The notes beneath the pieces were generated by a model. That model saw only the letters and a list, made by a program, of their open reading frames with translations, did not search any database and was not told where the DNA came from. This document shows positions 55,500 through 63,444 of a stretch of DNA of 64,000 bases, one piece after another; within the stretch, counting starts at the first letter, position 1, and each line of letters opens with the position of its first letter. The stretch comes from Sphingobium herbicidovorans (lineage in GTDB: Bacteria > Pseudomonadota > Alphaproteobacteria > Sphingomonadales > Sphingomonadaceae). Made by a program: the position numbers and the translations under genes. The DNA lies in NCBI RefSeq assembly GCF_002080435.1, contig NZ_CP020539.1, positions 248,001-312,000 of the forward strand, in the 5' to 3' direction.

Positions 55500-56276
55500 T
55501 CAATCCGCAGGCGCCGGACGCGCGCCTTTGCCGCGCCATTCCGACGTCAGTTCGCCTATGTCGAACGGGCGCACCATCATCAGCACGCCGCTCCATTCCC
55601 GGCCTTCCAGCCGGGCGGCTTCCTCCTGTTCGCCGATCACGTGAATGTCGTCCCGCATCGCTTCGAACAGGGCCTGGACCCGCGCGCGGCCCGCATCGCT
55701 CAAAGACACCATGTCGGACACATAGCGCGCGTCCGGCGATCCGAAATCCATAGACATGAACAGCGGCTTCACCGTGCGTTCGAAGGACACCGACAGGGGG
55801 CCGCCCCGTCTCCAGCGGACCGCCCGGCGCATCTTCGACCGGATGCGTCCACGCACCGGGGCTTCTATCAGGCCCAGCCTTTCCAGCCGTTCCAGATGGC
55901 TGTCCAGCCTGTCGGCGGGCAGGCCGAATTCTTCCTCCAGATCCCGCCGTTGCGCGCCATGCAGGATGGCGAAAAACACCAGCGCCAGCCCCCGGTCCGC
56001 CGCCAGCACTCGTTCCTGAGCCAGGGTAAAGCGTTCCTGCTGCTGATCATCGCCGCGCGATATCAGGTCTCGCAGGTCGAGGTCGGCGACCGCGCAGATT
56101 TCGTCCAGCCGGTCCAGCGTCAGTCCCTCGCCGCGCAGCCATCGCCATATCGTGGGTTCCGCAACGCCCATCTGTTCAGCCAGCGTAGCCACCCGTATTC
56201 CCCGGCCTTTAAGTTCCCGCCGCAATTCAAGCAGGATGGTAGCGATGCCCGGTCGCCGTGTCTTTGCCATTTTCAT
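55500..56276 (-). CDS. HTH transcriptional regulator of the catabolic cluster
   Basis: Regulator of about 258 residues. The N-terminal helix-turn-helix is of Cro/XRE type (about residues 25-60, RVATLAEQMGVAEPTIWRWL), followed by a second winged-helix-like region (about 100-140, QRRDLEEEFGLPADRLDSHLERLERLGLIE, in part) and a C-terminal sensor-like domain. Start at ATG 56276 (the next ATG, 56270, is also possible). It is divergent from the Rieske gene and a 38-base palindrome lies directly upstream, which is likely its operator. Inducer unknown. Confidence 0.78.
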   Translation of the reverse strand: MKMAKTRRPGIATILLELRRELKGRGIRVATLAEQMGVAEPTIWRWLRGEGLTLDRLDEICAVADLDLRDLISRGDDQQQERFTLAQERVLAADRGLALVFFAILHGAQRRDLEEEFGLPADRLDSHLERLERLGLIEAPVRGRIRSKMRRAVRWRRGGPLSVSFERTVKPLFMSMDFGSPDARYVSDMVSLSDAGRARVQALFEAMRDDIHVIGEQEEAARLEGREWSGVLMMVRPFDIGELTSEWRGKGARPAPAD

Positions 56277-56281
56277 CGGCC

Positions 56282-56319
56282 CTATCGCTATATGATCGTT
56301 ATCGATAATCATATGATAG
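56282..56319. promoter_or_regulatory. Palindromic operator between regulator and Rieske oxygenase
   Basis: The centre is the perfect palindrome TTATCGATAA (56299-56308). Around it CTATCgctATATGAT (56282-56296) mirrors ATCATATGATAG (56308-56319) with three extra bases in the left arm. It begins six bases before the regulator ATG and is about 90 bases before the Rieske ATG, suited to control both. Confidence 0.55.
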
Positions 56320-56409
56320 CATGATCGACAATGCCATTGCGCTTCTGGCTGGGCATGCCATTTTCCCGGCACATGATCGGCTGAACCAAGCAGCCGCGAG
56401 GAGAGGACT

Positions 56410-57480
56410 ATGGCGACCACCGCTGAATATAATCTGGGCGAATTTACTTTTCCGCGCGGCTGGCTGATGGTGGCGCGCGCGTCCGATGTAACGGGGGCGC
56501 CCACCGCGCTGCGGATGCTGGGCCGGGAACTGGTCATTTATCGCGGCGAGTCTGGCCGGATCGTGCTGCTGGACGCCTATTGCCCGCATATGCAGGCGCA
56601 TCTGGCGGCGGAGCAGACATCCGGCGCGGCGGCGCAGCGGATCGAAGGGGATTCTATCCGCTGCCCCTATCATAGCTGGCGTTTCGGCCCTGACGGCAAA
56701 TGCGACCATATCCCCTATTTCGACGGCAATATCCCACCCGCCGCCAAGGTGCGCGCCTATCCGGTCGAGGAACGGTTCGGTTGCGTCTTTGCCTGGCACG
56801 ATCCGGAGGAAGGCGCGCCCGACTATGCGCTGCCAGCGCTGCCCGAATGGGAAGACCCGCTATGGATGCGCGGTGAATATGATGATCTAGGCACGCTCAA
56901 CGTCCATCCGCAGGAGATACTCGACAATCTTGTCGACACCCGGCACTTCGGCCCGATCCACGGGCAAAAACTCGCCTATTTCGACTCCGTGTTCGACGGG
57001 CCGATCGGCAAGCAGATTTCCGGCGGCGGGCATGAAACCCTGACGAGCGAACGCGGCGTGCTGGACGTCGATGCCTTCTACACTGGCCCCGGCATCCTCA
57101 TCGCCCGCTATTCGGGCGAGACGGACGCGGTTCAGATCATCTGCCACACGCCCAAGGAAGATGGCGTGACGCAGGTATGGCACAGCATTGTCACGCGCGC
57201 GCTGCATAGCCCGCCAACGGCAGAGGACGCGGAACTGCGCGATCAATATCATGCCGCGGGCCTTGCCGCCTTTTCTCAGGATTTCGCGATCTGGCGGACG
57301 AAGGGTCCGGCCTTCAACATCCTGCGCCTGCCGACCGATGGGCCGTTCCACCGCAGCCGCGCATGGTACAAGCAATTCTATAATCCGCGCCACAAGGCCG
57401 CGGAGTTTCAGGCGCGCGCCAATGGGGTGCATCATACCAGCGGCATGGCGCCCGCACCCCATTTGCAGGCCGCCGAATAA
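56410..57480 (+). CDS. Rieske non-heme iron oxygenase, KshA-like
   Basis: Oxygenase component of 356 residues. The Rieske [2Fe-2S] site is CPHMQAHL (Cys-x-His, about residue 58) and CPYHSWRF (Cys-x2-His, about 89). The mononuclear iron ligands lie in QEILDNLVDTRHFGPIHGQ (about residue 172), with the bridging Asp and two His. The pattern is closest to 3-ketosteroid 9alpha-hydroxylase and related ring hydroxylases of a single alpha subunit. It needs a separate reductase, which is not in the window. GAGGAG precedes the ATG. It begins the rightward unit of the catabolic cluster. Confidence 0.9.
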   Translation: MATTAEYNLGEFTFPRGWLMVARASDVTGAPTALRMLGRELVIYRGESGRIVLLDAYCPHMQAHLAAEQTSGAAAQRIEGDSIRCPYHSWRFGPDGKCDHIPYFDGNIPPAAKVRAYPVEERFGCVFAWHDPEEGAPDYALPALPEWEDPLWMRGEYDDLGTLNVHPQEILDNLVDTRHFGPIHGQKLAYFDSVFDGPIGKQISGGGHETLTSERGVLDVDAFYTGPGILIARYSGETDAVQIICHTPKEDGVTQVWHSIVTRALHSPPTAEDAELRDQYHAAGLAAFSQDFAIWRTKGPAFNILRLPTDGPFHRSRAWYKQFYNPRHKAAEFQARANGVHHTSGMAPAPHLQAAE

Positions 57481-57509
57481 GCGAACGGATAACGTAAGAA
57501 AGGAAGAGA

Positions 57510-58280
57510 ATGAGCAGGGCATTTCCTGAAGGCGCCGTCGCGGTGTTTGGCGGCAGCGGGGGGATCGGCAAGGGCGTGGCGCTGGAGTTCGCCAAGGCAG
57601 GCACGGACGTCGCGATCTTCTACCGTTCCAAGAAGGACAGCGCAGAAGCAGCCGCTGAAGAAGTCCGCAAGCTCGGCCGCAGGGCAAGCATCCATCAGGC
57701 GGACGCACGCAGCTATGAGGAACTGGAAGCCGGCTTCGGTAGCGCGGTGGAGGCGCATGGCCGCATCCACAGCATCGTCTGGGGCGCTGGCCCGATCGTG
57801 GCGCAGGTCAACATCGCCGACTGGTCGCTGGAACAGTTCCGCGCGTCCATGGAGATCGAGGCGTTCGGCTTTTACTATGCCGTGCGCATCGCCATTCCGC
57901 ATTTCCGGGCGAAGGGCGGCGGCTCCTTCGTCCATCTGGGGTCGGCGGGCCATGACTGGTGGCCGCATCTCGACGGGCTGTCCGTCGCGCCCAAGGCGTG
58001 CAATGAATCGCTGATCAAGGGCATTGCGAAGGAAGAGGGCGTGCATGAGATCCGCGCCAATTCCGTGCTGGTGGGCGTGATCGACGCAGGCCAGTTCAAG
58101 GTCGGCCAGCAGGAAGGCTATTTCGACGCCGAGTGGGAACGTAATGTGAAGGCGATGCTGCCTATCAAGCGTTGGGGCCTGGCCGAGGACATCGGCAAGG
58201 CGGCCGTATTCCTGGCATCGGACGACGCCAATTATGTGACGGGCCAGACGATTTCGGTCGCTGGAGGCTTCGGTGTCTGA
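57510..58280 (+). CDS. Atypical SDR-family protein (no catalytic Tyr), paralogue
   Basis: Protein of 256 residues, close relative of the SDR at 54710-55477: AVFGGSGGIGKGVAL, WGAGPIV, LGSAGHDWWPHLDGLSVAPKACN (in part GSAGHDWW and LSVAPKACN), NSVLVGVIDAGQF and the end VTGQTISVAGGFGV. As in the paralogue a serine stands where the YxxxK tyrosine should be. AAGGAAG precedes the ATG. It lies 29 bases after the Rieske gene and overlaps the SnoaL-like gene, so they are one operon. Substrate unknown. Confidence 0.85.
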   Translation: MSRAFPEGAVAVFGGSGGIGKGVALEFAKAGTDVAIFYRSKKDSAEAAAEEVRKLGRRASIHQADARSYEELEAGFGSAVEAHGRIHSIVWGAGPIVAQVNIADWSLEQFRASMEIEAFGFYYAVRIAIPHFRAKGGGSFVHLGSAGHDWWPHLDGLSVAPKACNESLIKGIAKEEGVHEIRANSVLVGVIDAGQFKVGQQEGYFDAEWERNVKAMLPIKRWGLAEDIGKAAVFLASDDANYVTGQTISVAGGFGV

Positions 58281-58835
58281 CATGACAAATGGGGGTGGGT
58301 CGATCCACCCCCATAGCTTTTCGATGGACGAGGTGCGCGACCGGCTGGCGCTCCAGCACCTCGTCACCGCCTATGGCCATGGCATCGACCGGCGCGACTA
58401 TGGCCTGCTGAGGTCGCTTTATCATGACGACGCGATCGACGATCACAGTCCCTATTATTGCGGACCGGCGGCAGGCTTCATCGATTGGCTGCCGCAGATG
58501 CTGGCGACCTGGGCCGCAACATCCCATGCGATGTTGAACATGCTGTTCCTGCTGGACGGCGACCGCGCGGAAGGCGTCATCACCGCCCGCGCCTGGCACC
58601 TGACGGCGGATGGCAGGCGTGAGTTCATCGCCTGGGGCCGCTATGCCGACCGCTATGAGAGGCGCGATGGCGCGTGGCGTTTCGCGCACCGCTTCTTCAT
58701 CCTCGATTCCACCGAGGAACGGGCGGTGGAGCCACAGGACAGTTTCGGCACCGAAGGGTGGAGACGGGCCGGGCAGGCGCGGACGATCCGCTATACCGCC
58801 GCCTGCCGATGTTCAGCGCCAATCGGCAGGATTGA
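58273..58835 (+). CDS. SnoaL-like (NTF2 fold) protein, C-terminus frameshifted
   Basis: Protein of the SnoaL_4 type (cone-shaped NTF2 fold) with DRLALQHLVTAYGHGIDRRD, LYHDDAIDDHSPYYCG (in part) and WRFAHRFFILD. Such proteins include dehydratases, cyclases and ring-hydroxylating beta-like subunits in catabolic clusters. As read, the frame runs on to 58917 and invades the convergent TetR gene. One added G near 58756-58758 gives ETGRAGADDPLYRRLPMFSANRQD and a stop at 58835, just clear of the TetR gene, so I give that span. Start GTG 58273 has GGAGG before it; ATG 58282 is the alternative. Confidence 0.78.
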
Positions 58836-58841
58836 GGCCGA

Positions 58842-59486
58842 TCAGCTTGTCGCGCCGCCGGAAGACAGGTGCGCGCCGATGCCGTTCAGGAATATGCCGG
58901 TCACCAGCCTGGCATGATCGGCCATTTCCTGCTCCGCCATGGGATCGCCGCCGAACAGCAGGCGGCGTTGCCATTCCCCGAACGCCATGACGACAAATTG
59001 CGTGGCGAGGCTGCGGCTTTCGGACGGGAGGACGCCTTCGCCTTCCAGCAGTTCGGCGACCGGGCTGACCTGATGCCGTTCGAACTGGAATCGGGCGATC
59101 TGCCGCAACTCGTCAAATTCGCCGCTTTCCCGATAGATGAGCCGCGTGATGCGCATGCTCTGGGTGGAGAATAGCTGCCGCTGCATTTCGGTGGCGTAGG
59201 TGACGAGCTGCGCGTGAAGGTCGCCCTTCAGGTCCGGCAGCTCCGGGCGGATCTGCGCACCCGAATGTTCCAGGCAGGCTTCGAACAGGGTGAGCTTGTC
59301 AGGGAAATGATTATATAGCGTGCGGCTCGACACCTGCGCCTTTTCCGCGATGTCGCGCAGCGAAGCCGCATGAAATCCGGTCCGCGCAAATTCGTTGAGC
59401 GCGACCAGGATCAGGTTGTCGCGCTTCTGTTCGGCCACCTCTGGCGTCGGGCGGCCCGCCCGCCTTTTTATGTTCTGTTCGTCCAT
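58842..59486 (-). CDS. TetR/AcrR-family transcriptional regulator
   Basis: Regulator of about 214 residues. The N-terminal helix-turn-helix is typical: ILVALNEFARTGFHAASLRDIAEKAQVSSRTLYNHFPDKLTLF (see FHAASLRDIAEKA, about residue 42, and SRTLYNHFPDK). A ligand-binding helical domain follows. The frame opens at 59567, but the ATG at 59486 (MDEQNIKRRAGRP) is preferred because the palindromic operator lies directly upstream. It is divergent from the Baeyer-Villiger monooxygenase gene and most likely represses it. Confidence 0.88.
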   Translation of the reverse strand: MDEQNIKRRAGRPTPEVAEQKRDNLILVALNEFARTGFHAASLRDIAEKAQVSSRTLYNHFPDKLTLFEACLEHSGAQIRPELPDLKGDLHAQLVTYATEMQRQLFSTQSMRITRLIYRESGEFDELRQIARFQFERHQVSPVAELLEGEGVLPSESRSLATQFVVMAFGEWQRRLLFGGDPMAEQEMADHARLVTGIFLNGIGAHLSSGGATS

Positions 59487-59540
59487 ATTAAGCCTCGTTG
59501 CGCAGCAAAGGCGCAAATAGCAAGTGCGCGTGCGTTGACC

Positions 59541-59562
59541 AATTACACATATAGGTGTAATT
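59541..59562. promoter_or_regulatory. TetR-type palindromic operator
   Basis: AATTACAC (59541-59548) and GTGTAATT (59555-59562) are perfect complements around a six-base spacer. The site is in the 119-base gap between the divergent TetR and monooxygenase genes, 55 and 44 bases from their ATGs. The length and symmetry are typical for TetR dimers. Confidence 0.72.
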
Positions 59563-59605
59563 CCCATGCAACAAGATTGCGGACACGCATATTAGGAGAA
59601 ACAGG

Positions 59606-61588
59606 ATGCACGCACCGGCCATGAATGCCGATTCCAGGATCGATGCCGCGATCGACGCGCTTGACCCCACCATGGCGCTGATGGCGCTGATCCAGATCAC
59701 CGGCGACCGCACGTTGCTGAACCATTATTGGGATGCGATCGACGGCCGGCAGGAAGAGTTGATCGAGACATTCGTCGATATCCACGCCCATGAAGAGCGC
59801 CCCAGGATCGATCCGGCGGTGGCTGCCGAGATTCGCGACCGCCTCCGCCTGGCGGTGCGATCTGAAAAGCCTGCAGTCATGCCGCAGATCGACCGCCCGA
59901 TGTTCAAGCGGATGAGCCGCCTGCTGCTGGGGCAGGATCTACCGGAAATGTCGGTGGATGTCGCTTTCCAGCATGCCGGCTTCACCACCGATACGCGTGT
60001 GCGCAAGGCGGCGGACGTGCCGTCTGCCGATTTCAAGGTGCTGGTCGTCGGCGCGGGCATGATGGGCATCAACGCCGCGATCAAGCTGCAACAGGCGGGT
60101 TTCGACTTCACTGTGCTGGAGGCGCTGGACCAGGTCGGCGGCAACTGGCTGACCAACACCTATCCGGGCGCTGCGGTGGATACGCCGAGCCGCATCTATT
60201 CCTTCTCGTTCGAACCCAATGCATCCTGGACCCAATTCTATCCGCGCGGTCCTGAATTCCTGTCTTATCTCGACCGCGTCACCGACAAATATAATCTGCG
60301 CGACCGTATCCAGTTCGGAACCTGGGTCGAGGGCGCGGAGTGGGACGAAGGGCGCAAGATCTGGACCGTGAAGGCGGTGCGGAACGGCAAGCCGGAAACT
60401 TATGAGTGCAACGTCCTCATCATGGCGGTGGGGCCGAACAACAACCCCAACTACCCCAAGGTCAAGAATCTGGACTCCTTCAAGGGTCCGGTGATCCACT
60501 CGGCCGCCTGGGATCACAGCGTCGATCTGACCGGCAAGAAAGTCGTGCTGGTCGGCACCGGCTGTTCGGGCGTGCAGGTTGCTACCGCAATCGCCGACAA
60601 GGTGGGGGAGCTGGTCATAGTCCAGCGCCAGCCCGAACATATCATCCCCAATCCGCAGGCGCATGCGCCGGTCGCGGAGCTGGAGCGTTGGGCGATGGAA
60701 TATATCCCCTTCGTCGCGCAGTGGAAGCGGCTGCAGAGCCTGCACAGCCAGATGCGCGACATGCACGGCATGATCATGAAGGACGAGGAATATGCCGGCA
60801 GGACCGGCGGCTTCGGCCCGATCAACGACGGCATGCGGATGATGTGCGAAGGCTATCTGAAGAGCCATTTCCCCGACAATCCGGAGATGGTCGAGCTGCT
60901 CACGCCCAACTTCCCGGTCTTCGCCAAGCGGCCGATCCTCGATTGCGGTTTCTACGACACGCTCAAGAAGCCCAATGTTTCGATCGTGCGCGGCGAACTG
61001 GCCGAAGCGGACGAGGACGCGGTCATCCTGGCCGACGGCACCCGCATCGAATGCGATGTGCTGTTGCTATCGACCGGCTATAACCTGCACTTCGGGCGGC
61101 AGTTCGACATTCGCGGCACGGGCGGCAAGACGCTGAATGATGCGTTCGATCCGCATCCCTTTTCCTATGAAGGCATGCTGATTACCGGCTTCCCCAATTT
61201 CGTGTTCATGGGCGCGCCCTACAGCTATCTGGTCGCCAACCATGCGGTCGTCAGCGAACAGCAGGTGCATTATATCATTGAACTGTTGCAGTGGATGGTC
61301 GACGATCACCTGTCGTCTTTCGATGTGACGCGGGAAGCGACCGATAACTTTGTCGATTCGGTAGATGCCGAGTTGCAGAATTCGGCTTGGGTGCAGTGCG
61401 GCAGCGCACATGGCTATTATCGGGACAAGGGCGCGCACGGGCAGAAGAAGGTTATCCTGGCCATTCCGCGCCACAATTCGCGCATCTGGCACGATCTGCG
61501 ATCGCCACGGCAACAGGATTTTCATGTCACGCGGACGGACGGCGAAAATCCGGCGGCGCAGCGCGAGATGGAAATGCTGACGATCTGA
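59606..61588 (+). CDS. Flavin-dependent Baeyer-Villiger monooxygenase
   Basis: Enzyme of 660 residues. After an N-terminal helical extension of about 140 residues come the FAD motif VLVVGAGMMGINAAIKL (about residue 147), the BVMO fingerprint FKGPVIHSAAWDH (FxGxxxHxxxW, about 293), the NADPH motif VVLVGTGCSGVQVA (about 312) and the late LLLSTGYN. BVMOs turn ketones into esters or lactones with NADPH and O2; the long N-terminal extension matches the large BVMOs of cyclic-ketone, steroid or terpenoid degradation. AGGAG precedes the ATG. Divergent from TetR; followed by VOC and APH-fold genes. Confidence 0.92.
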   Translation: MHAPAMNADSRIDAAIDALDPTMALMALIQITGDRTLLNHYWDAIDGRQEELIETFVDIHAHEERPRIDPAVAAEIRDRLRLAVRSEKPAVMPQIDRPMFKRMSRLLLGQDLPEMSVDVAFQHAGFTTDTRVRKAADVPSADFKVLVVGAGMMGINAAIKLQQAGFDFTVLEALDQVGGNWLTNTYPGAAVDTPSRIYSFSFEPNASWTQFYPRGPEFLSYLDRVTDKYNLRDRIQFGTWVEGAEWDEGRKIWTVKAVRNGKPETYECNVLIMAVGPNNNPNYPKVKNLDSFKGPVIHSAAWDHSVDLTGKKVVLVGTGCSGVQVATAIADKVGELVIVQRQPEHIIPNPQAHAPVAELERWAMEYIPFVAQWKRLQSLHSQMRDMHGMIMKDEEYAGRTGGFGPINDGMRMMCEGYLKSHFPDNPEMVELLTPNFPVFAKRPILDCGFYDTLKKPNVSIVRGELAEADEDAVILADGTRIECDVLLLSTGYNLHFGRQFDIRGTGGKTLNDAFDPHPFSYEGMLITGFPNFVFMGAPYSYLVANHAVVSEQQVHYIIELLQWMVDDHLSSFDVTREATDNFVDSVDAELQNSAWVQCGSAHGYYRDKGAHGQKKVILAIPRHNSRIWHDLRSPRQQDFHVTRTDGENPAAQREMEMLTI

Positions 61589-61623
61589 TAATTGACGACG
61601 AAAGTCGATCACAGGAGAGAATG

Positions 61624-62037
61624 ATGCAGATACCTCATGGCGCGACGCAGGATGTGGACTTCATGTTCACCAAACTGGTCGTTCGCGACCTTCAGCGTGC
61701 CGACAATTTCTACAAGGCGGCATTTGGTCTTGTCGAAATGCATCGGCTGGATGCGCAGATCATGGGCCGCCCGGTGTCCGAGATCGTCTATCAGCCAACC
61801 TACCAGGGTGGTCCGCTTTTCATTCTGGCGCATTTCCCCGACGACACGGGCGTTAGCAGCAATGAGATGATGCTTGGCTTCGCCGCCACCGATCTTGAAG
61901 CCTGCGTCCGCCGTGTGGAGGAAGCCGGGGGCGCCGTTCTCGACTATCCCAAGGCACTGCCGGAGGGGGTGCCGCCGCACGCATTTGTGAAGGACCCCGA
62001 AGGTCATGTTGTCCAGCTTAGCCAGAGGATGGGCTGA
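61624..62037 (+). CDS. VOC-family protein
   Basis: Single-domain vicinal-oxygen-chelate protein of about 137 residues: FTKLVVRDLQRADNFYKAAFG at the start, a PTYQGGPLFILAHF strand and PHAFVKDPEGHVVQLSQ at the end with the usual metal-binding Glu replaced by Gln in VVQL. It may be a glyoxalase-like isomerase, epimerase or a binding protein for a pathway intermediate. AGGAG (61613-61617) favours the second of two adjacent ATGs. Its stop directly abuts the next ATG. Confidence 0.83.
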   Translation: MQIPHGATQDVDFMFTKLVVRDLQRADNFYKAAFGLVEMHRLDAQIMGRPVSEIVYQPTYQGGPLFILAHFPDDTGVSSNEMMLGFAATDLEACVRRVEEAGGAVLDYPKALPEGVPPHAFVKDPEGHVVQLSQRMG

Positions 62038-63420
62038 ATGACCGTGCATGGCGCCATTACGGCGGGCGAGCCTCTACTTCCCGACAGGCAGACGTTTGAC
62101 CGGCTTCACCTGACCATCGCGCCGGGCGACCATTATGGCCTGGAATTTCCGATCAGCGTTCCCATGCTGGAGGATTTCGGCCCTGCATTCCTGACACGGG
62201 CGTTCCGGGCATCGGGCGCGATCGCCGCCGACAATGAAGTGACGGCGATCGTTTCCCTTCAGCCGATCAGTGTGCAGGGAGCATCGGAGCGCGCGCTTCT
62301 GACGGTGGATTATGCGCGGGACGAACCGGGCTTGCACAGGGAATTGTTCGTCAAGTTCCCGCCATTGGAACCGAATTTCAAATTCGGGCTGATCCGCATG
62401 GGCTATGGCGAAGTGGCGATGCAGAGACTGTCGGGCAGCGACGGCTTCCCCGTGAAGACGGCCAAATATTATTTCGGCGACCATTGCGCAAAGACGACGA
62501 ACTTCATCCTCATAACCGAGCGGATCCCCTTTGGCGTGGCTCCGGTCAGCCCGGCGCTGCGCAAGGGCTATGACCATATGATAGCCGGTGTGGAGGGTCA
62601 TTACGAACTGCTCGTGCGCGCGCTCGCCCGGCTGGTCGGGGCGCATAAGCGTGGCGCGATGCCGCCGGAGGTCGATGGCATATTTCCCTATGCCGGCGCA
62701 GCGCGGGATTTCGAGCCAATTGACGATGCGGCCGGGAAGATCGACCGGTTGATCGAATTCATCTCTCAAACGGCGCCGCATCTGTTCATTGCCGAAGCGT
62801 CCGACCCGGCGTTCATGGCCCGCTGGCGCGAAGACCTGCTGTACGGCCTTGAACATAAGGATGTGGTCATTGCGTACCTGCACGGGGACGCCGACTATAC
62901 GGGGATTTGCCACCCCAACCTGAATGTCGACAACGCCTGGTACTGGCGCGAGCCGTCGGGTGATCTTCAGATCGGCCTGCTCGATTGGGGCGGGGCCGGT
63001 CACATGAGCGTGGCCCAGGCGCTCAGCGGCATGTTGATGATGCCGGAGCCGGAAAAATATCAGGGGCTTGTCGATTTTGTTCTGTCCACCTTCCGGGAGG
63101 AACTGGCCGCGCAATGCGGCGTCACGCTCGACGCGGAGGAACTGCGGTTGCAGTTCAAGGCATCGACCTTTTCGACCGCCATATGCACGATCGTCGAATT
63201 TTTCGGCGATGTTTTCGCGGTGCATACGCCCGAAACTTATGCGTCGATGAAGGACAGGTTCGACCCGCGCCTTTTAGACAGCGGCCTTATCGCCGCGATC
63301 ATCTGGGTCGATAATATCCTGAGGGAGTGGACCGACGATTTGACGCCCGGCGACGCCTGCCGTGAGATCGTGGCGCGTTCGGCCAGCCACGCCAAGGCCA
63401 TGGTCGCAGCCAACGGGTAA
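62038..63420 (+). CDS. APH-fold phosphotransferase-like protein
   Basis: Protein of 460 residues with the aminoglycoside/choline kinase-like core: HGDADYTGICHPNLNVDN (catalytic-loop Asp and Asn, about residue 281) and GLLDWGGAGHMSVAQAL (metal-binding Asp, about 315). The Lys-containing ELFVKFPP could be the nucleotide-binding strand. Relatives occur in gene clusters for lipid, steroid and xenobiotic breakdown, where the substrate is mostly unknown. ATG 62038 follows directly on the VOC stop. Confidence 0.8.
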   Translation: MTVHGAITAGEPLLPDRQTFDRLHLTIAPGDHYGLEFPISVPMLEDFGPAFLTRAFRASGAIAADNEVTAIVSLQPISVQGASERALLTVDYARDEPGLHRELFVKFPPLEPNFKFGLIRMGYGEVAMQRLSGSDGFPVKTAKYYFGDHCAKTTNFILITERIPFGVAPVSPALRKGYDHMIAGVEGHYELLVRALARLVGAHKRGAMPPEVDGIFPYAGAARDFEPIDDAAGKIDRLIEFISQTAPHLFIAEASDPAFMARWREDLLYGLEHKDVVIAYLHGDADYTGICHPNLNVDNAWYWREPSGDLQIGLLDWGGAGHMSVAQALSGMLMMPEPEKYQGLVDFVLSTFREELAAQCGVTLDAEELRLQFKASTFSTAICTIVEFFGDVFAVHTPETYASMKDRFDPRLLDSGLIAAIIWVDNILREWTDDLTPGDACREIVARSASHAKAMVAANG

Positions 63421-63444
63421 GCATTGAAAATAGGAGACGTTGGA

